In this document: one piece after another, positions 50,328 to 58,897 of the stretch | How positions within the stretch are numbered: the stretch's first letter is position 1 | Layout: the number at the start of each line of letters is the position of its first letter | Assembly: GCA_003240625.1 (NCBI GenBank) | Contig: QFMX01000007.1 | Span: 112,309-176,308, forward strand | DNA: 64,000 nucleotides | Direction: 5' to 3' | DNA from: Sphingomonas taxi | Lineage (GTDB): Bacteria > Pseudomonadota > Alphaproteobacteria > Sphingomonadales > Sphingomonadaceae | Program-made: the position numbers and the translations under genes | Notes under the pieces: model-generated | Database searches by the model: none | The model's input: the letters and a program-made list of their open reading frames with translations, nothing else | What the model was told of the DNA's origin: nothing

Positions 50328-51677
50328 ATGTCGATCGAGATCAAGATGCCTGCCCTGTCCCCGACCATGGAGGAGGGTACCCTCGCCAAATGGTTGATCA
50401 AGGAAGGCGACGTCGTGAAATCCGGCGACCTGATGGCCGAGATCGAGACCGACAAGGCAACGATGGAATTCGAAGCCGTCGACGAAGGCACCGTGGTCAA
50501 GATCCTGATCGCCGAGGGTACCGACAACGTGAAGGTCGGCACCGTCATCGCGATCATCGCCGAAGAGGGCGAGGATGCGTCCTCCGTTTCTTCGACGCCT
50601 GCGAAGAGCGAGACGCCCGAGCCCGCCGCCAAGGAATCGGAAGCCAAGCCTGACCCGAAGGATCCCAACGACACCGGCAGCGAGGCCAAGCCGGTCGAGC
50701 GCACCGAGGCTTCGGCCGAGGATCATGGTCGTCCGGACGACGCCGGTGCGGCAAAGCCCGCCGCCAGCGGTGACCGCGTGAAGGCCAGCCCGCTCGCGCG
50801 TCGCCTCGCCACCGACAAGGGTATCGATCTCGGCGCCGTGTCGGGTTCGGGGCCGAAGGGTCGTATCGTCAAGGCGGACGTCGAGAGCGCGAAGCCGGGT
50901 GCGGCGCCTGCCGCGAAGACCGAAGCAGCGGCCCCGACCACGGCTGCGGCCCCCGCGCCTGCCGCGAAGCCGGCGGCCGTGCCGGATATCCCGCATGAGG
51001 CGACCAAGCTCAGCAACGTGCGCAAGACGATCGCGCGTCGCCTGACCGAGTCGAAGCAGACCGTTCCGCACATCTATCTGACCGTGAACATCCGCCTCGA
51101 CGCGCTGCTCAAGCTGCGTGGCGAGCTGAACAAGAGCCTCGAATCGCGCGGCGTGAAGCTGTCGGTCAACGACCTGCTGATCAAGGCGCAGGCCGTCGCG
51201 CTGATGCAGGTGCCAACCTGCAACGTGATGTTCACGCCCGACCAGCTGATCACCTTCCAGCGCGCCGATATCTCTGTGGCCGTAAGCACGCCGTCGGGAC
51301 TGATCACGCCGATCATCGTCGGCGCGGACACCGCCTCGCTGTCGTCGATCTCGACGCAGATGAAGGACCTTGCCGCCCGTGCCCGCGACGGCAAGCTCAA
51401 GCCCGAGGAATATCAGGGCGGCACCGCCTCGATCAGCAACATGGGCATGTTCGGCATCACGCAGTTCGATGCAGTCATCAATCCGCCGCAGGCGATGATC
51501 CTCGCGGTCGGCGCGGGCGAGAAGCGTCCGTACGTCGTCGGCGACGAACTGACCGTGGCGACCGTCATGTCGGCGACCGGCAGCTTCGATCACCGCGCGA
51601 TCGACGGTGCCGACGGCGCGCAGTTCATGAAGGCATTCAAGCACCTCGTCGAGAACCCGCTGGGCATGCTGGCATAA
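50328..51677 (+). CDS. pdhC: Pyruvate dehydrogenase E2 (dihydrolipoamide acetyltransferase)
   Basis: This 449-residue protein starts MSIEIKMPALSPTMEEGTLA with GGGGAA upstream. The lipoyl domain has DKAT with the lipoylated lysine at K43. An Ala, Pro and Glu linker follows, then the E3/E1-binding domain at about 151-186 (SPLARRLATDKGIDL), a second linker, and the catalytic domain with DHRAIDG at about 420. The PALSPTMEEG opening is that of PDH E2, not 2-oxoglutarate E2. The E1 genes, which usually precede it, are not in this position. The E3 gene lies two genes downstream. Confidence 0.95.
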   Translation: MSIEIKMPALSPTMEEGTLAKWLIKEGDVVKSGDLMAEIETDKATMEFEAVDEGTVVKILIAEGTDNVKVGTVIAIIAEEGEDASSVSSTPAKSETPEPAAKESEAKPDPKDPNDTGSEAKPVERTEASAEDHGRPDDAGAAKPAASGDRVKASPLARRLATDKGIDLGAVSGSGPKGRIVKADVESAKPGAAPAAKTEAAAPTTAAAPAPAAKPAAVPDIPHEATKLSNVRKTIARRLTESKQTVPHIYLTVNIRLDALLKLRGELNKSLESRGVKLSVNDLLIKAQAVALMQVPTCNVMFTPDQLITFQRADISVAVSTPSGLITPIIVGADTASLSSISTQMKDLAARARDGKLKPEEYQGGTASISNMGMFGITQFDAVINPPQAMILAVGAGEKRPYVVGDELTVATVMSATGSFDHRAIDGADGAQFMKAFKHLVENPLGMLA

Positions 51678-51714
51678 GCTCGAACGCATGACCGCCGCAC
51701 CCCGCCCCTCAACC

Positions 51715-51782
51715 CCGTTCGTGCTGAGCGAAGTCGAAGCAGGTGAGTCTCACACCCTTCGACTTCGCTCAGGGCGAACGGG
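51715..51782. repeat. Palindromic element, family I
   Basis: CCGTTCGTGCTGAGCGAAGT then CGAAG, and the inverse CTTCGACTTCGCTCAGGGCG then AACGG. The sequence type GTTCGTGCTGAGC is a common dispersed repeat in sphingomonads (recollection, not checked). It lies between the E2 gene and a small membrane protein. Confidence 0.85.
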
Positions 51783-51803
51783 TGTGTGCGGTTCCGCTTC
51801 ACT

Positions 51804-52016
51804 ATGAAGCAGACGACCATCGAGATCCTGCACATCCTCGCAGGCCTCGTCGTCGCAATCGCGATCACCTGGGCGGCGGCATGGTCCTATCCGCTCGGAC
51901 AGGACGTGATCTGGGCGTGCGGTGCGGCGGCGATGGTCGCGACCGTGCTGATGGGCGTGGGGCCTTTGCGCCGCGCGCGTCGTCTCGACCAAACGACCCG
52001 CAGGAGTGAAGCGTGA
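51804..52016 (+). CDS. Small two-span membrane protein
   Basis: This 70-residue protein, MKQTTIEILHILAGLVVAIA then WAAAWSYPLG, has two hydrophobic segments (about residues 8-28 and 38-54) and a basic C-terminus (RRARRLDQTTRRSE). Its TGA overlaps the GTG start of the thioesterase gene, so they are translated together. The family is not recognised. The ribosome binding site is weak. Confidence 0.6.
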   Translation: MKQTTIEILHILAGLVVAIAITWAAAWSYPLGQDVIWACGAAAMVATVLMGVGPLRRARRLDQTTRRSEA

Positions 52017-52402
52017 CCGACCTGCCCCCCAACAAGGCGCCGACGATCCGCGTCACCGCGATGCCCGCCGACGCCAACCCTTACGGCGACATCTTCGGCG
52101 GCTGGCTGATGGGCCAGATGGATCTCGCGGCCGGCTCGGCAGCGTCGCGGCGTAGTGGCGGCCGTGCCGTCACGATCGCGGCGGACGCGATGAAGTTCCA
52201 CATGCCGGTCGTCGTCGGTGACGAGGTGTCGGTCTACGCAGAGCTTATCGCGGTCGGCCGCACCTCGATGACGATCGAGGTCGAGGCCTGGCGCCGCGCG
52301 CGCCACAGCAACGACAGCTGCAAGGTGACTCAGGCGCGCTTTATCTTCGTGGCGGTCGGCGACGATCGCAAACCGCGGCCCGTGCCGCCCGAAACCAACT
52401 GA
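52013..52402 (+). CDS. Acyl-CoA thioesterase (hotdog, YciA type)
   Basis: This 129-residue hotdog-fold protein starts with GTG at 52013. It has NPYGDIFGGWLMGQMDLAAG, the catalytic loop of the YciA/BACH branch, then VTIAADAMKFHMPVVVGDEV and TSMTIEVEAWRRAR. It likely hydrolyses acyl-CoA to the free acid and CoA; substrate length cannot be read. It lies between the small membrane protein and lpd, 18 bp before the lpd start. Confidence 0.9.
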   Translation: MTDLPPNKAPTIRVTAMPADANPYGDIFGGWLMGQMDLAAGSAASRRSGGRAVTIAADAMKFHMPVVVGDEVSVYAELIAVGRTSMTIEVEAWRRARHSNDSCKVTQARFIFVAVGDDRKPRPVPPETN

Positions 52403-52420
52403 TTTTCAAAGGACTCTCAC

Positions 52421-53815
52421 GTGGCTGATACTTTCGACCTCGTCATCCTCGGTTCCGGCCCCGGCGGTTACGTCGCCGCGATCCGCGCGTCGCAACTCGG
52501 CCTGAAGGTCGCGATCGTCGAGCGCGAGCGCCTGGGCGGCATCTGCCTCAACTGGGGCTGCATCCCGACCAAGGCGCTGCTCCGCACGTCGGAAATCTAT
52601 CATTACATGCAGAACGCCGAGAGCTATGGCCTCAAGGCGGACAATGTCGGCTTCGACCTCGCCAAGATCGTCGACCGTTCGCGCAAGGTTGCCGGCCAGC
52701 TGAACGCGGGCGTGAAGGGCCTGATGAAGAAGAACAAGGTGACCGTCGTCGAAGGCGTCGGCACCGTGACGGCGAAGGGCAAGCTGTCGGTCAAGCAGGG
52801 CGACAAGACGGTTGAGCTCGAAGCCAAGAACATCATCGTCGCGACCGGTGCGCGCGCGCGCGACCTGCCGTTCGCCAAGGCCGACGGCGAGCGGATCTGG
52901 ACCTATCGCCACGCCATGGTGCCGACCGAGATGCCGACCAAGCTGCTGGTCATCGGCTCGGGCGCGATCGGCGTCGAGTTCGCCAGCTTCTACAACGACA
53001 TGGGCGCCGACGTGACGATCGTCGAGATGCTCCCGCGGATCCTGCCCGTCGAGGACGAGGAAGTCTCCGCGTTCATGGACAAGGCGCTGTCGAAGCAGGG
53101 CATCAAGCTGCTGACCCAGACCGGTCTGGAGGGTCTCGCCCCGTCGGCGAACGGCGTCACCGCCAAGATCAAGGCGAAGGACGGCAAGGTCACCGAAGAG
53201 ACCTTCAGCCACGCGATCATCGCGATCGGCATCGTCCCCAACACCGAGAATATCGGGCTGGAGGCGCTCGGCGTCGAGACCGACCGCGGCCACATCAAGA
53301 CCGACGGCTATGGCCGCACCAACGTCGACGGCCTTTGGGCGATCGGCGACGTCACCGGCGCGCCGTGGTTGGCGCATAAGGCCAGCCATGAGGGCATCAT
53401 CGCGGTCGAGAAGATCGCTGGCGGTTCGCCGCACCAGATGGACAAGGCCAACATCCCGGGCTGCACCTATTCGCGCCCGCAGGTCGCGAGCGTCGGCATG
53501 ACCGAGGCGAAGGCGAAGGAAGCCGGCTACGAGCTGAAGGTCGGCAAATTCCCCTTCATCGGCAACGGCAAGGCCATTGCTCTAGGTGAGGCCGAGGGTT
53601 TCGTGAAGACGGTGTTCGACGCCAAGACCGGCGAGTTGCTCGGCGCGCACATGGTCGGCGCGGAAGTGACCGAGCTGATCCAGGGCTATGTCGTCGCGCG
53701 CCAGCTCGAGACGACCGAAGCCGAGCTGATGGAGACGGTATTCGCGCATCCGACGCTCAGCGAGATGATGCACGAGAGCGTCCTCGCCGCCTACGGCCGC
53801 GCGATCCACTACTGA
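52421..53815 (+). CDS. lpdA: Dihydrolipoamide dehydrogenase (E3)
   Basis: This 464-residue flavoprotein reoxidises dihydrolipoamide in the pyruvate and related complexes. The FAD loop is LGSGPGGYVAAIRASQLG, the redox disulfide GGICLNWGCIPTKAL has its cysteines at about 41 and 46, the NAD loop is VIGSGAIGVEFASFYND, and the dimer-interface motif AHPTLSEMMHE is at about 443. Start GTG at 52421 follows AAAGGACTC. It is in one cluster with the E2 gene and probably serves it. Confidence 0.97.
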   Translation: MADTFDLVILGSGPGGYVAAIRASQLGLKVAIVERERLGGICLNWGCIPTKALLRTSEIYHYMQNAESYGLKADNVGFDLAKIVDRSRKVAGQLNAGVKGLMKKNKVTVVEGVGTVTAKGKLSVKQGDKTVELEAKNIIVATGARARDLPFAKADGERIWTYRHAMVPTEMPTKLLVIGSGAIGVEFASFYNDMGADVTIVEMLPRILPVEDEEVSAFMDKALSKQGIKLLTQTGLEGLAPSANGVTAKIKAKDGKVTEETFSHAIIAIGIVPNTENIGLEALGVETDRGHIKTDGYGRTNVDGLWAIGDVTGAPWLAHKASHEGIIAVEKIAGGSPHQMDKANIPGCTYSRPQVASVGMTEAKAKEAGYELKVGKFPFIGNGKAIALGEAEGFVKTVFDAKTGELLGAHMVGAEVTELIQGYVVARQLETTEAELMETVFAHPTLSEMMHESVLAAYGRAIHY

Positions 53816-53826
53816 GGCGACCGCTC

Positions 53827-53952
53827 AATCCTCCCCCGCAAGGGGGAGGTGGCTGGCTCTTGCCAGACGGAGGGGGCGGTAAACGCCAACCTTGGTTCCG
53901 TGTCCTCCCCCTCCGTCACCTTCGGTGCCACCTCCCCCTGGCGGGGGAGGAT
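53827..53952. repeat. Palindromic element, family B, copy 3
   Basis: The outer stem is AATCCTCCCCCGCAAGGGGG at the left; the right end is CCCCCTGGCGGGGGAGGAT. The inner hairpin on the left is TGGCTCTTGCCA; on the right (inverted) it is CACCGAAGGTG. It follows the lpd stop and may help end that transcript. Confidence 0.9.
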
Positions 53953-53975
53953 ACGCGCTTTATACCGCCCTTCCC

Positions 53976-54056
53976 CGTCATCCTGACGAAAGTCAGGACC
54001 CAGGGTACCAACCGCAGCGCCCTTGGCTCTGGGTCCTGACTTTCGTCAGGATGACG
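53976..54056. repeat. Palindromic element, family F
   Basis: CGTCATCCTGACGAAAGTCA then GGACCCAGGG, and the inverse CCCTTGGCTCTGGGTCC then TGACTTTCGTCAGGATGACG. It lies 24 bp after a family B copy, in the 429-bp gap before the GT-C-like gene. Confidence 0.88.
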
Positions 54057-54244
54057 GCAGGCGGGTGCATGCAGCCCACCCCCGACCATTCTGCACCCGG
54101 CCGACCCGCCAAGTCGGGCAAACCATCCCGTTTCGGCCCTATCTTGCTTGACCGCCGCTCATGTCCCATCGAAGGAGCGTGTCGGTCGCGGGGTTCAGCG
54201 CTCCAGGATTCCGCGAACACAAGCCCCCGGTGCAGGACCCGCGA

Positions 54245-55669
54245 ATGTCGATCGAACCCGTACCACGCGCCACCGCTCGCATCGCCATTCTTGCCGCAAC
54301 CGCGCTGTGCCTCGCCTCGCTCGCGCTCTTCTGGCCGGGGATCGCGATGTACGACAGCGTAGCGCAATATCGCCAGGTCCTGTCGGGCGTGTACGACGAT
54401 TGGCACCCACCGATCATGGCGCGCATCTGGGCGGTGCTGGCACCGTTCGGGCCCGGTGCGACGCCGATGGTCGTCCTGCAACTCGTCACCTATTGGCTCG
54501 GCCTCGGCCTAATCGCCGGTGCGCTTGCCCGCCTCGGGCGCACCCGTAGCGCGCTTGCGATCCTCGTCATCGGCCTTTTGCCCCCGTTTCTCGGCTGGCA
54601 GGGGGTCGTGCTCAAGGACGCGCAACTTTCCGGCACTTTGCTCGCCGCGGTCGGGATCGTGGGTTGGTGGCGTCTCGCGGGCCGCCCTTTGCCGCGCGCG
54701 ATGTGGATACCGGTGACGCTGCTGCTCGCCTATGCCGTGCTGGTCCGGGCGAACGCGGTGTTCATCGTCGTGCCGCTCGTCGTGACCCTCGCGCCCCGCC
54801 CCGCGCATCCGGTCGCCAAGCTCGCCGCCGGGGTGGTCGCGATCGTCGCGGTTCTAGGCGTGGCGCCGATCGTGAATCACCAGTTGCTCAAGGCGCAACG
54901 CAGCGGCGTCGAGGCGACGCAGGCGCTCTACGACCTGGCCGGCATCGCCGCCCGCGTGCCGGACAGCACCACTACCGGCCTGACGCAGGCGGAAGCGGCG
55001 ACCGTGATCGCCCGCCACTGCGCGAAACCGTTCTTCTGGGACCCGCTCGGCGACGATACGCATTGCGGGACGACGATGGCGCGGCTGAGAGCGCTGCCGA
55101 CCGCGACGCTCTACGTCACACTGGCGTCCGCGGCGCTGCATCACCCGATCGCCTACGCGACGCACCGTTTCGCGCATCTGAACTCGACCGACCGCTGGCT
55201 CGTGCCGTTCCACTGGCCGAGCGCCGCGCCGCCGGCTGCGTCGGAGCCCAACACGATCGGGCTCGCCGACCCCAACGCCGCCGCCCGCACCTGGGAAGGC
55301 ATGACCGCCGCGATCGTCGAGACGCCGCTGGGCTGGCCGATCGCGTGGATCGTCGTCGCGATCACCGCACTGGCGACATGCCTGTCGCGCCGACGCGACG
55401 CCGTGCGCGACTTCGCCACCGCGCTGCTGGTGTCCGCGCTTGCCCTGGAGGCGAGTTTCGCGGTCCTTAGCATCGCCTCGGACCTGCGCTATCATCTGTG
55501 GCCGATGATCGCGACGGCGATGGCCGTGGTCCTGCTCGCCGACCGAACCCCACCGCTGCGAACGCTGACCATCGGCGGCGGGGCTCTGATGCTGGTGATC
55601 TTCGGCGGGCTAGCCGCGCGCGCGACGCTTCCCCTGCCGCCGCAGAGTTACGCGCGCATGCTCGGCTGA
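54245..55669 (+). CDS. GT-C-like polytopic membrane protein
   Basis: This 474-residue protein has about ten hydrophobic segments. After the first helix it shows WPGIAMYDSVAQYRQVLSGV and then YDDWHPPIMARIWAVL, the acidic first-loop pattern of lipid-linked sugar transferases of the GT-C fold. It probably modifies a cell-surface glycan or lipid, but the donor and acceptor are unknown. The ATG at 54245 follows AGGACCCGCGA; a longer frame from 54161 is less likely. It is monocistronic. Confidence 0.75.
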   Translation: MSIEPVPRATARIAILAATALCLASLALFWPGIAMYDSVAQYRQVLSGVYDDWHPPIMARIWAVLAPFGPGATPMVVLQLVTYWLGLGLIAGALARLGRTRSALAILVIGLLPPFLGWQGVVLKDAQLSGTLLAAVGIVGWWRLAGRPLPRAMWIPVTLLLAYAVLVRANAVFIVVPLVVTLAPRPAHPVAKLAAGVVAIVAVLGVAPIVNHQLLKAQRSGVEATQALYDLAGIAARVPDSTTTGLTQAEAATVIARHCAKPFFWDPLGDDTHCGTTMARLRALPTATLYVTLASAALHHPIAYATHRFAHLNSTDRWLVPFHWPSAAPPAASEPNTIGLADPNAAARTWEGMTAAIVETPLGWPIAWIVVAITALATCLSRRRDAVRDFATALLVSALALEASFAVLSIASDLRYHLWPMIATAMAVVLLADRTPPLRTLTIGGGALMLVIFGGLAARATLPLPPQSYARMLG

Positions 55670-55677
55670 GCCGCCCT

Positions 55678-56787
55678 TTAGCGCCGCCTGACCTTCCGTC
55701 GAGGAGACGCATCGTAATATTCGGTGGTCGTCGTTGTCGTCGTGGTAACCGGTACAGACTGGACGATCACCGTCGTCGAACCCGCCGGATATGCGCCGCC
55801 GCTCGTCGTCGTGACCGTCGTCGCGCCGTCGGGTGAAACCCACGTGCCGCCCGGCGCGACCGTATAGCTGCGCGGCGGGGCATAGTCCCCGCCGTAGGGC
55901 TGGGGGGCGTAATCGTCGGCATAAGCGGGCGGCGGCGGTGCGTACTCGGCTGCGTAGGCCGGCGGGGGCGGATAGCCGGCTCCGTATCCTGAAACGCGTG
56001 CTCGTGGAGGCGGCGGTGTCGCAGGTTGACCCCGGTCCTCGGTCTTATCGATCGCATACCCCGCCGCGGCACCGACGCCAGCGCCGATCAGGGTACCGCC
56101 CAGGCGATTGCCGCGACCCGCGATGACGTTGCCCGCGACGCCGCCGGCAACCGCGCCGATCGCTGCGCCACCCAGACCGGTGTCACGCCGAGGCGTACCG
56201 CGATCGTCATAGGGCGCGGCGTATCCGCGGTCGCTAGGCCCGGCATAGACCGAGTCGTTGGCGGCATAGTCGCGGGGGCTTACGGCCACGTAGCCGTTGG
56301 AGTCGTAGCGATCCCAGTCGATGTCGCTCGCCGTGTCGTAGACCGATCCGCGCGAGTCGATCAGCACCGCGTCGTCGTAATAGCGCGCCCAGTTATAACC
56401 CTGCGGCGGTCGGGAAAGGCCATAGGTCGACCAGTCGCCGATATAGAAGCGCGGTGCGTTCCAATAGGTCGGCACGGCCCAGCCACGATGCGGGCGACGG
56501 TATCCCGCCCAGCCGCCGGGGGCGTTTGCCCCGCCCCACCAGCGCCCGCCGATCTTGCTGCCCCAGCGCGGCTGGCGGCGCGTTGCGGCCTGCTGCGATC
56601 CGACCGGTCGGGAGGACGTGTGAACGACGGGCGGACGCGCGGCGATAGGTCCCGGGCGACGAGGGTTTGCCATCGGCGCCTGCATCGTCGCACCCGGCAC
56701 GCCGTAGCTGGTGCCGGGGCGCTGCTGGGCCTCCGCTGCGCCGCTGACGACGACAAGCCCTGCGCTTGCGATCAAAAGGCTCCGCAT
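55678..56787 (-). CDS. Exported RcnB-domain protein with glycine zipper
   Basis: This 369-residue protein has a signal peptide (MRSLLIASAGLVVVSGAAEA, cut near AEAQQ). The RcnB-like segment at about residues 80-165 has RRPHRGWAVPTYWNAPRFYI, then YGLSRPPQGYNWARYYDDAV. A glycine zipper follows at about 205-255 (GLGGAAIGAVAGGVAGNVIA, then GAGVGAAAGYAID), which could insert in the outer membrane. The last 110 residues have Pro- and Tyr-rich repeats and a run of threonines. The role is unknown; RcnB itself affects nickel and cobalt efflux. Confidence 0.85.
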   Translation of the reverse strand: MRSLLIASAGLVVVSGAAEAQQRPGTSYGVPGATMQAPMANPRRPGPIAARPPVVHTSSRPVGSQQAATRRQPRWGSKIGGRWWGGANAPGGWAGYRRPHRGWAVPTYWNAPRFYIGDWSTYGLSRPPQGYNWARYYDDAVLIDSRGSVYDTASDIDWDRYDSNGYVAVSPRDYAANDSVYAGPSDRGYAAPYDDRGTPRRDTGLGGAAIGAVAGGVAGNVIAGRGNRLGGTLIGAGVGAAAGYAIDKTEDRGQPATPPPPRARVSGYGAGYPPPPAYAAEYAPPPPAYADDYAPQPYGGDYAPPRSYTVAPGGTWVSPDGATTVTTTSGGAYPAGSTTVIVQSVPVTTTTTTTTEYYDASPRRKVRRR

Positions 56788-56905
56788 GTCCGTCTCCCTG
56801 GTTCCGCCACCCTATCCCGCGCAAACGCCGGATTTCTTAACGGGTTGCTTACCAAAGCCGCGGGGGAGTCACCAGCGAGCGTACCGTCCCGAAACGGATC
56901 AGGTC

Positions 56906-57397
56906 CTACAGCCGCTCGCCGAGCAGTGCCGCCAGCGCCTCACACCCCGCCGCGTCCTCGGCATCGAACCGCGCGGGTTCGGGACTGTCGAGGTCGAGCA
57001 CCGCGACCAGCGTGCCGTTCTTGGTCACCGGCACGACCAGTTCGGAGCGGCTCGCGGCATCGCAGGCGATGTGGCCGGGGAACGCATGCACGTCCTCGAC
57101 CAGTTGCGTCGTCAGCGTGGCGGCGGCGGCACCGCAGACGCCCTTGCCGACGGGGATACGGATGCAGGCGACCTTGCCCTGGAACGGCCCGAGGACGAGT
57201 TCGCCGCCCTGTGCTTCGGGCACCAGCCGGTAGAAGCCCGCCCAGTTCAGGTCAGGGAGATATTCCCACACCAGTGCGGCGGCGTTGGCCATGTTGGCGA
57301 TCGGGTCACGCTCATCCGCGGTCAGCGCGTCGAGCGCGGCGAGCAGGTCGCGGTAGAGATCGGCCTTGGTGCCGGCGGAGATATCGAACTGGTACAT
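56906..57397 (-). CDS. msrC: Free methionine-R-sulfoxide reductase (GAF domain)
   Basis: This 163-residue GAF-fold enzyme reduces free Met-(R)-sulfoxide. The three conserved cysteines of the fRMsr family are present at about C78 (VACIRIPVG), C88 (GVCGAAAA) and C112 (HIACDAASRSELVVP), with the DLDSPEPARF motif behind. The start MYQFDISAGTKADLYRDLLA at 57397 follows AAGGAAGA. It is followed by a family B element. Confidence 0.93.
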   Translation of the reverse strand: MYQFDISAGTKADLYRDLLAALDALTADERDPIANMANAAALVWEYLPDLNWAGFYRLVPEAQGGELVLGPFQGKVACIRIPVGKGVCGAAAATLTTQLVEDVHAFPGHIACDAASRSELVVPVTKNGTLVAVLDLDSPEPARFDAEDAAGCEALAALLGERL

Positions 57398-57440
57398 CGG
57401 TCTTCCTTGATTGAGAGGCAGCTAACGCTCCCCCAAATCC

Positions 57441-57481
57441 GTCACCCAGCAGAAGCCGGACCCAGCAGAAGCTGGGGTGAC
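57441..57481. repeat. Short hairpin element before fRMsr
   Basis: GTCACCCAGC and GCTGGGGTGAC pair around an internal direct repeat of AGCAGAAGC. It lies immediately before a family B copy. Confidence 0.5.
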
Positions 57482-57497
57482 GCAACGGCTACTCGGC

Positions 57498-57623
57498 AAT
57501 CCTCCCCCGCCAGGGGGGGTGGCGCCGCAGGCGACGGAGGGGGAGGACACGGAACATCCGACATCGAGTGCCTCCCCCTCCGTCTGGCAAGTGCCAGCCA
57601 CCTCCCCCTGGCGGGGGAGGATT
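57498..57623. repeat. Palindromic element, family B, copy 4
   Basis: The left arm has CGCCGCAGGCG, as in copy 2; the right arm (inverted) has TGGCACTTGCCA, which in copy 1 is on the left arm. The two inner hairpins thus appear in either arm. Confidence 0.9.
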
Positions 57624-57684
57624 GCGAGGTCGTGCGCTAGGCCGGCCGACGGACGTTAACGAGATCCTCATAGGCATGGCCCGC

Positions 57685-58110
57685 TCAATCGTCGCGCACC
57701 TTGCCTCGCCCGGCTTTGACGCCGCTCCGCACTTTCTTCGTATCGACGCGCCGCGCCTTCGCCGCCTTGGACGGCTTGGTCGCGCGCCGCGCCTTCGGGA
57801 CGATCGTCGCCTCCTTGATCAGCGCCACCAGCCGCTCGCGGACCTCCTGCCGATTGAGCAGTTGCGACCGCGAGCCCTCACTGCGCAACACCAGCACGCC
57901 GTCACGCGTCAGCCGCGATCCCGCCAGCACGGCGATCCGGTTCTTTACCGCCAGCGGCAGGCCCGGCGAAAGACCGACGTCGAAGCGCAGGATCACCGCG
58001 CTGTCGGTGGTGTTGACATGCTGGCCGCCCGGACCGCCCGAGCGGGTCGTACTCTCGATCAGTTCGCTGTCGTCGATCGAGATTGACCGGGTGATCGGGA
58101 TCGCGACCAT
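57685..58110 (-). CDS. arfB: Ribosome rescue peptidyl-tRNA hydrolase ArfB
   Basis: This 141-residue protein has the release-factor-like GGQ at residues 28-30 (RSGGPGGQHVNTTDSAVIL) and the long basic tail (KARRATKPSKAAKARRVDT) that enters the empty mRNA channel of stalled ribosomes. It rescues ribosomes without a stop codon. The start MVAIPITRSISIDDSEL is well defined. It lies 19 bp from the RluA-type gene on the same strand. Confidence 0.95.
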   Translation of the reverse strand: MVAIPITRSISIDDSELIESTTRSGGPGGQHVNTTDSAVILRFDVGLSPGLPLAVKNRIAVLAGSRLTRDGVLVLRSEGSRSQLLNRQEVRERLVALIKEATIVPKARRATKPSKAAKARRVDTKKVRSGVKAGRGKVRDD

Positions 58111-58129
58111 AAGCCCCTCCCCTCGGCTC

Positions 58130-58849
58130 TCAGCCGTCGGTGGAGTCGGGAGCCACTACCGCATCGGCAGCCGGAGCGACGTCGGCGGCTGGCGTCGTCT
58201 CGTCGGCAAACCCGGCCTTGGCAAACCGCTCGGGCAACGGCGCTTCGGCGAGCACGTCGGGCTTGCCCGGACGCGGTACGATCAGCCGCTGCGCATGGAG
58301 CATCATGCCCAGCCCATCCGCCTCGCCGTAGACGCCGTCGCCGACCACCGGCGCGCCGAGGCCGCTTGCGGCATGGACGCGAATCTGATGCGTGCGGCCG
58401 GTCTCGGGCAGGAACTCGACCAGCGAGCGGCCGTCCTTAATTTCCAGCACGCGCCACTTGGTGCGCGACTTCTTGCCGTCGGGATCCTCGACCATCCGCC
58501 AGCCGGTCTCGGCCGTGCTGACCTTGCCGAGCGCCATCTCGATCAGGCCGGACGTGCCTTCGACCACGCCGTCGAGCAGTGCGACGTAGCGCTTCGAGAC
58601 GAGGCCCTGCTCGAACGCCTGCTGCAACCGGGCATGCGCCTTGGGGTTGCGCGACAGGAGCAGGCAGCCGCTCGTGTCGCGGTCCAGGCGGTGGACCGCC
58701 TTCGGCCAGCGCTGAAAGCCGAACTTCAGGCTTTCGAGATGATTTTCGAGGCTCAGCGAGCCATCGCGGGGCGGATCGACCGGCAGCCCTGCGGGCTTGT
58801 CGATCACCAGGGCCTCGCCGTCGAGGAAGAGTACGCGTTCACCATGCAT
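58130..58849 (-). CDS. RluA-family pseudouridine synthase
   Basis: This 239-residue protein has the catalytic aspartate D56 in AVHRLDRDTSGCLLL, then LPETGRTHQIRVH and MLHAQRLIVP. It has no S4 domain, so it fits the small RluA-like types that modify tRNA or 23S rRNA; the exact site cannot be read. The start MHGERVLFLDGEALVIDKPA at 58849 follows GGGCGGGGGC. The last 30 residues are Ala and Asp rich and not part of the fold. It is divergent from the M15 gene. Confidence 0.9.
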   Translation of the reverse strand: MHGERVLFLDGEALVIDKPAGLPVDPPRDGSLSLENHLESLKFGFQRWPKAVHRLDRDTSGCLLLSRNPKAHARLQQAFEQGLVSKRYVALLDGVVEGTSGLIEMALGKVSTAETGWRMVEDPDGKKSRTKWRVLEIKDGRSLVEFLPETGRTHQIRVHAASGLGAPVVGDGVYGEADGLGMMLHAQRLIVPRPGKPDVLAEAPLPERFAKAGFADETTPAADVAPAADAVVAPDSTDG

Positions 58850-58897
58850 GCCCCCGCCCTTGCCATCATTAGCGCCTGCGTGCCAGAGCCAGCGTCG

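Noticed and set aside
57701..58843. A long upstream extension of the M15 peptidase frame
   Set aside because: The part before 58844 is antisense to the RluA-type gene and arfB; the signal peptide at 58898 marks the true start.
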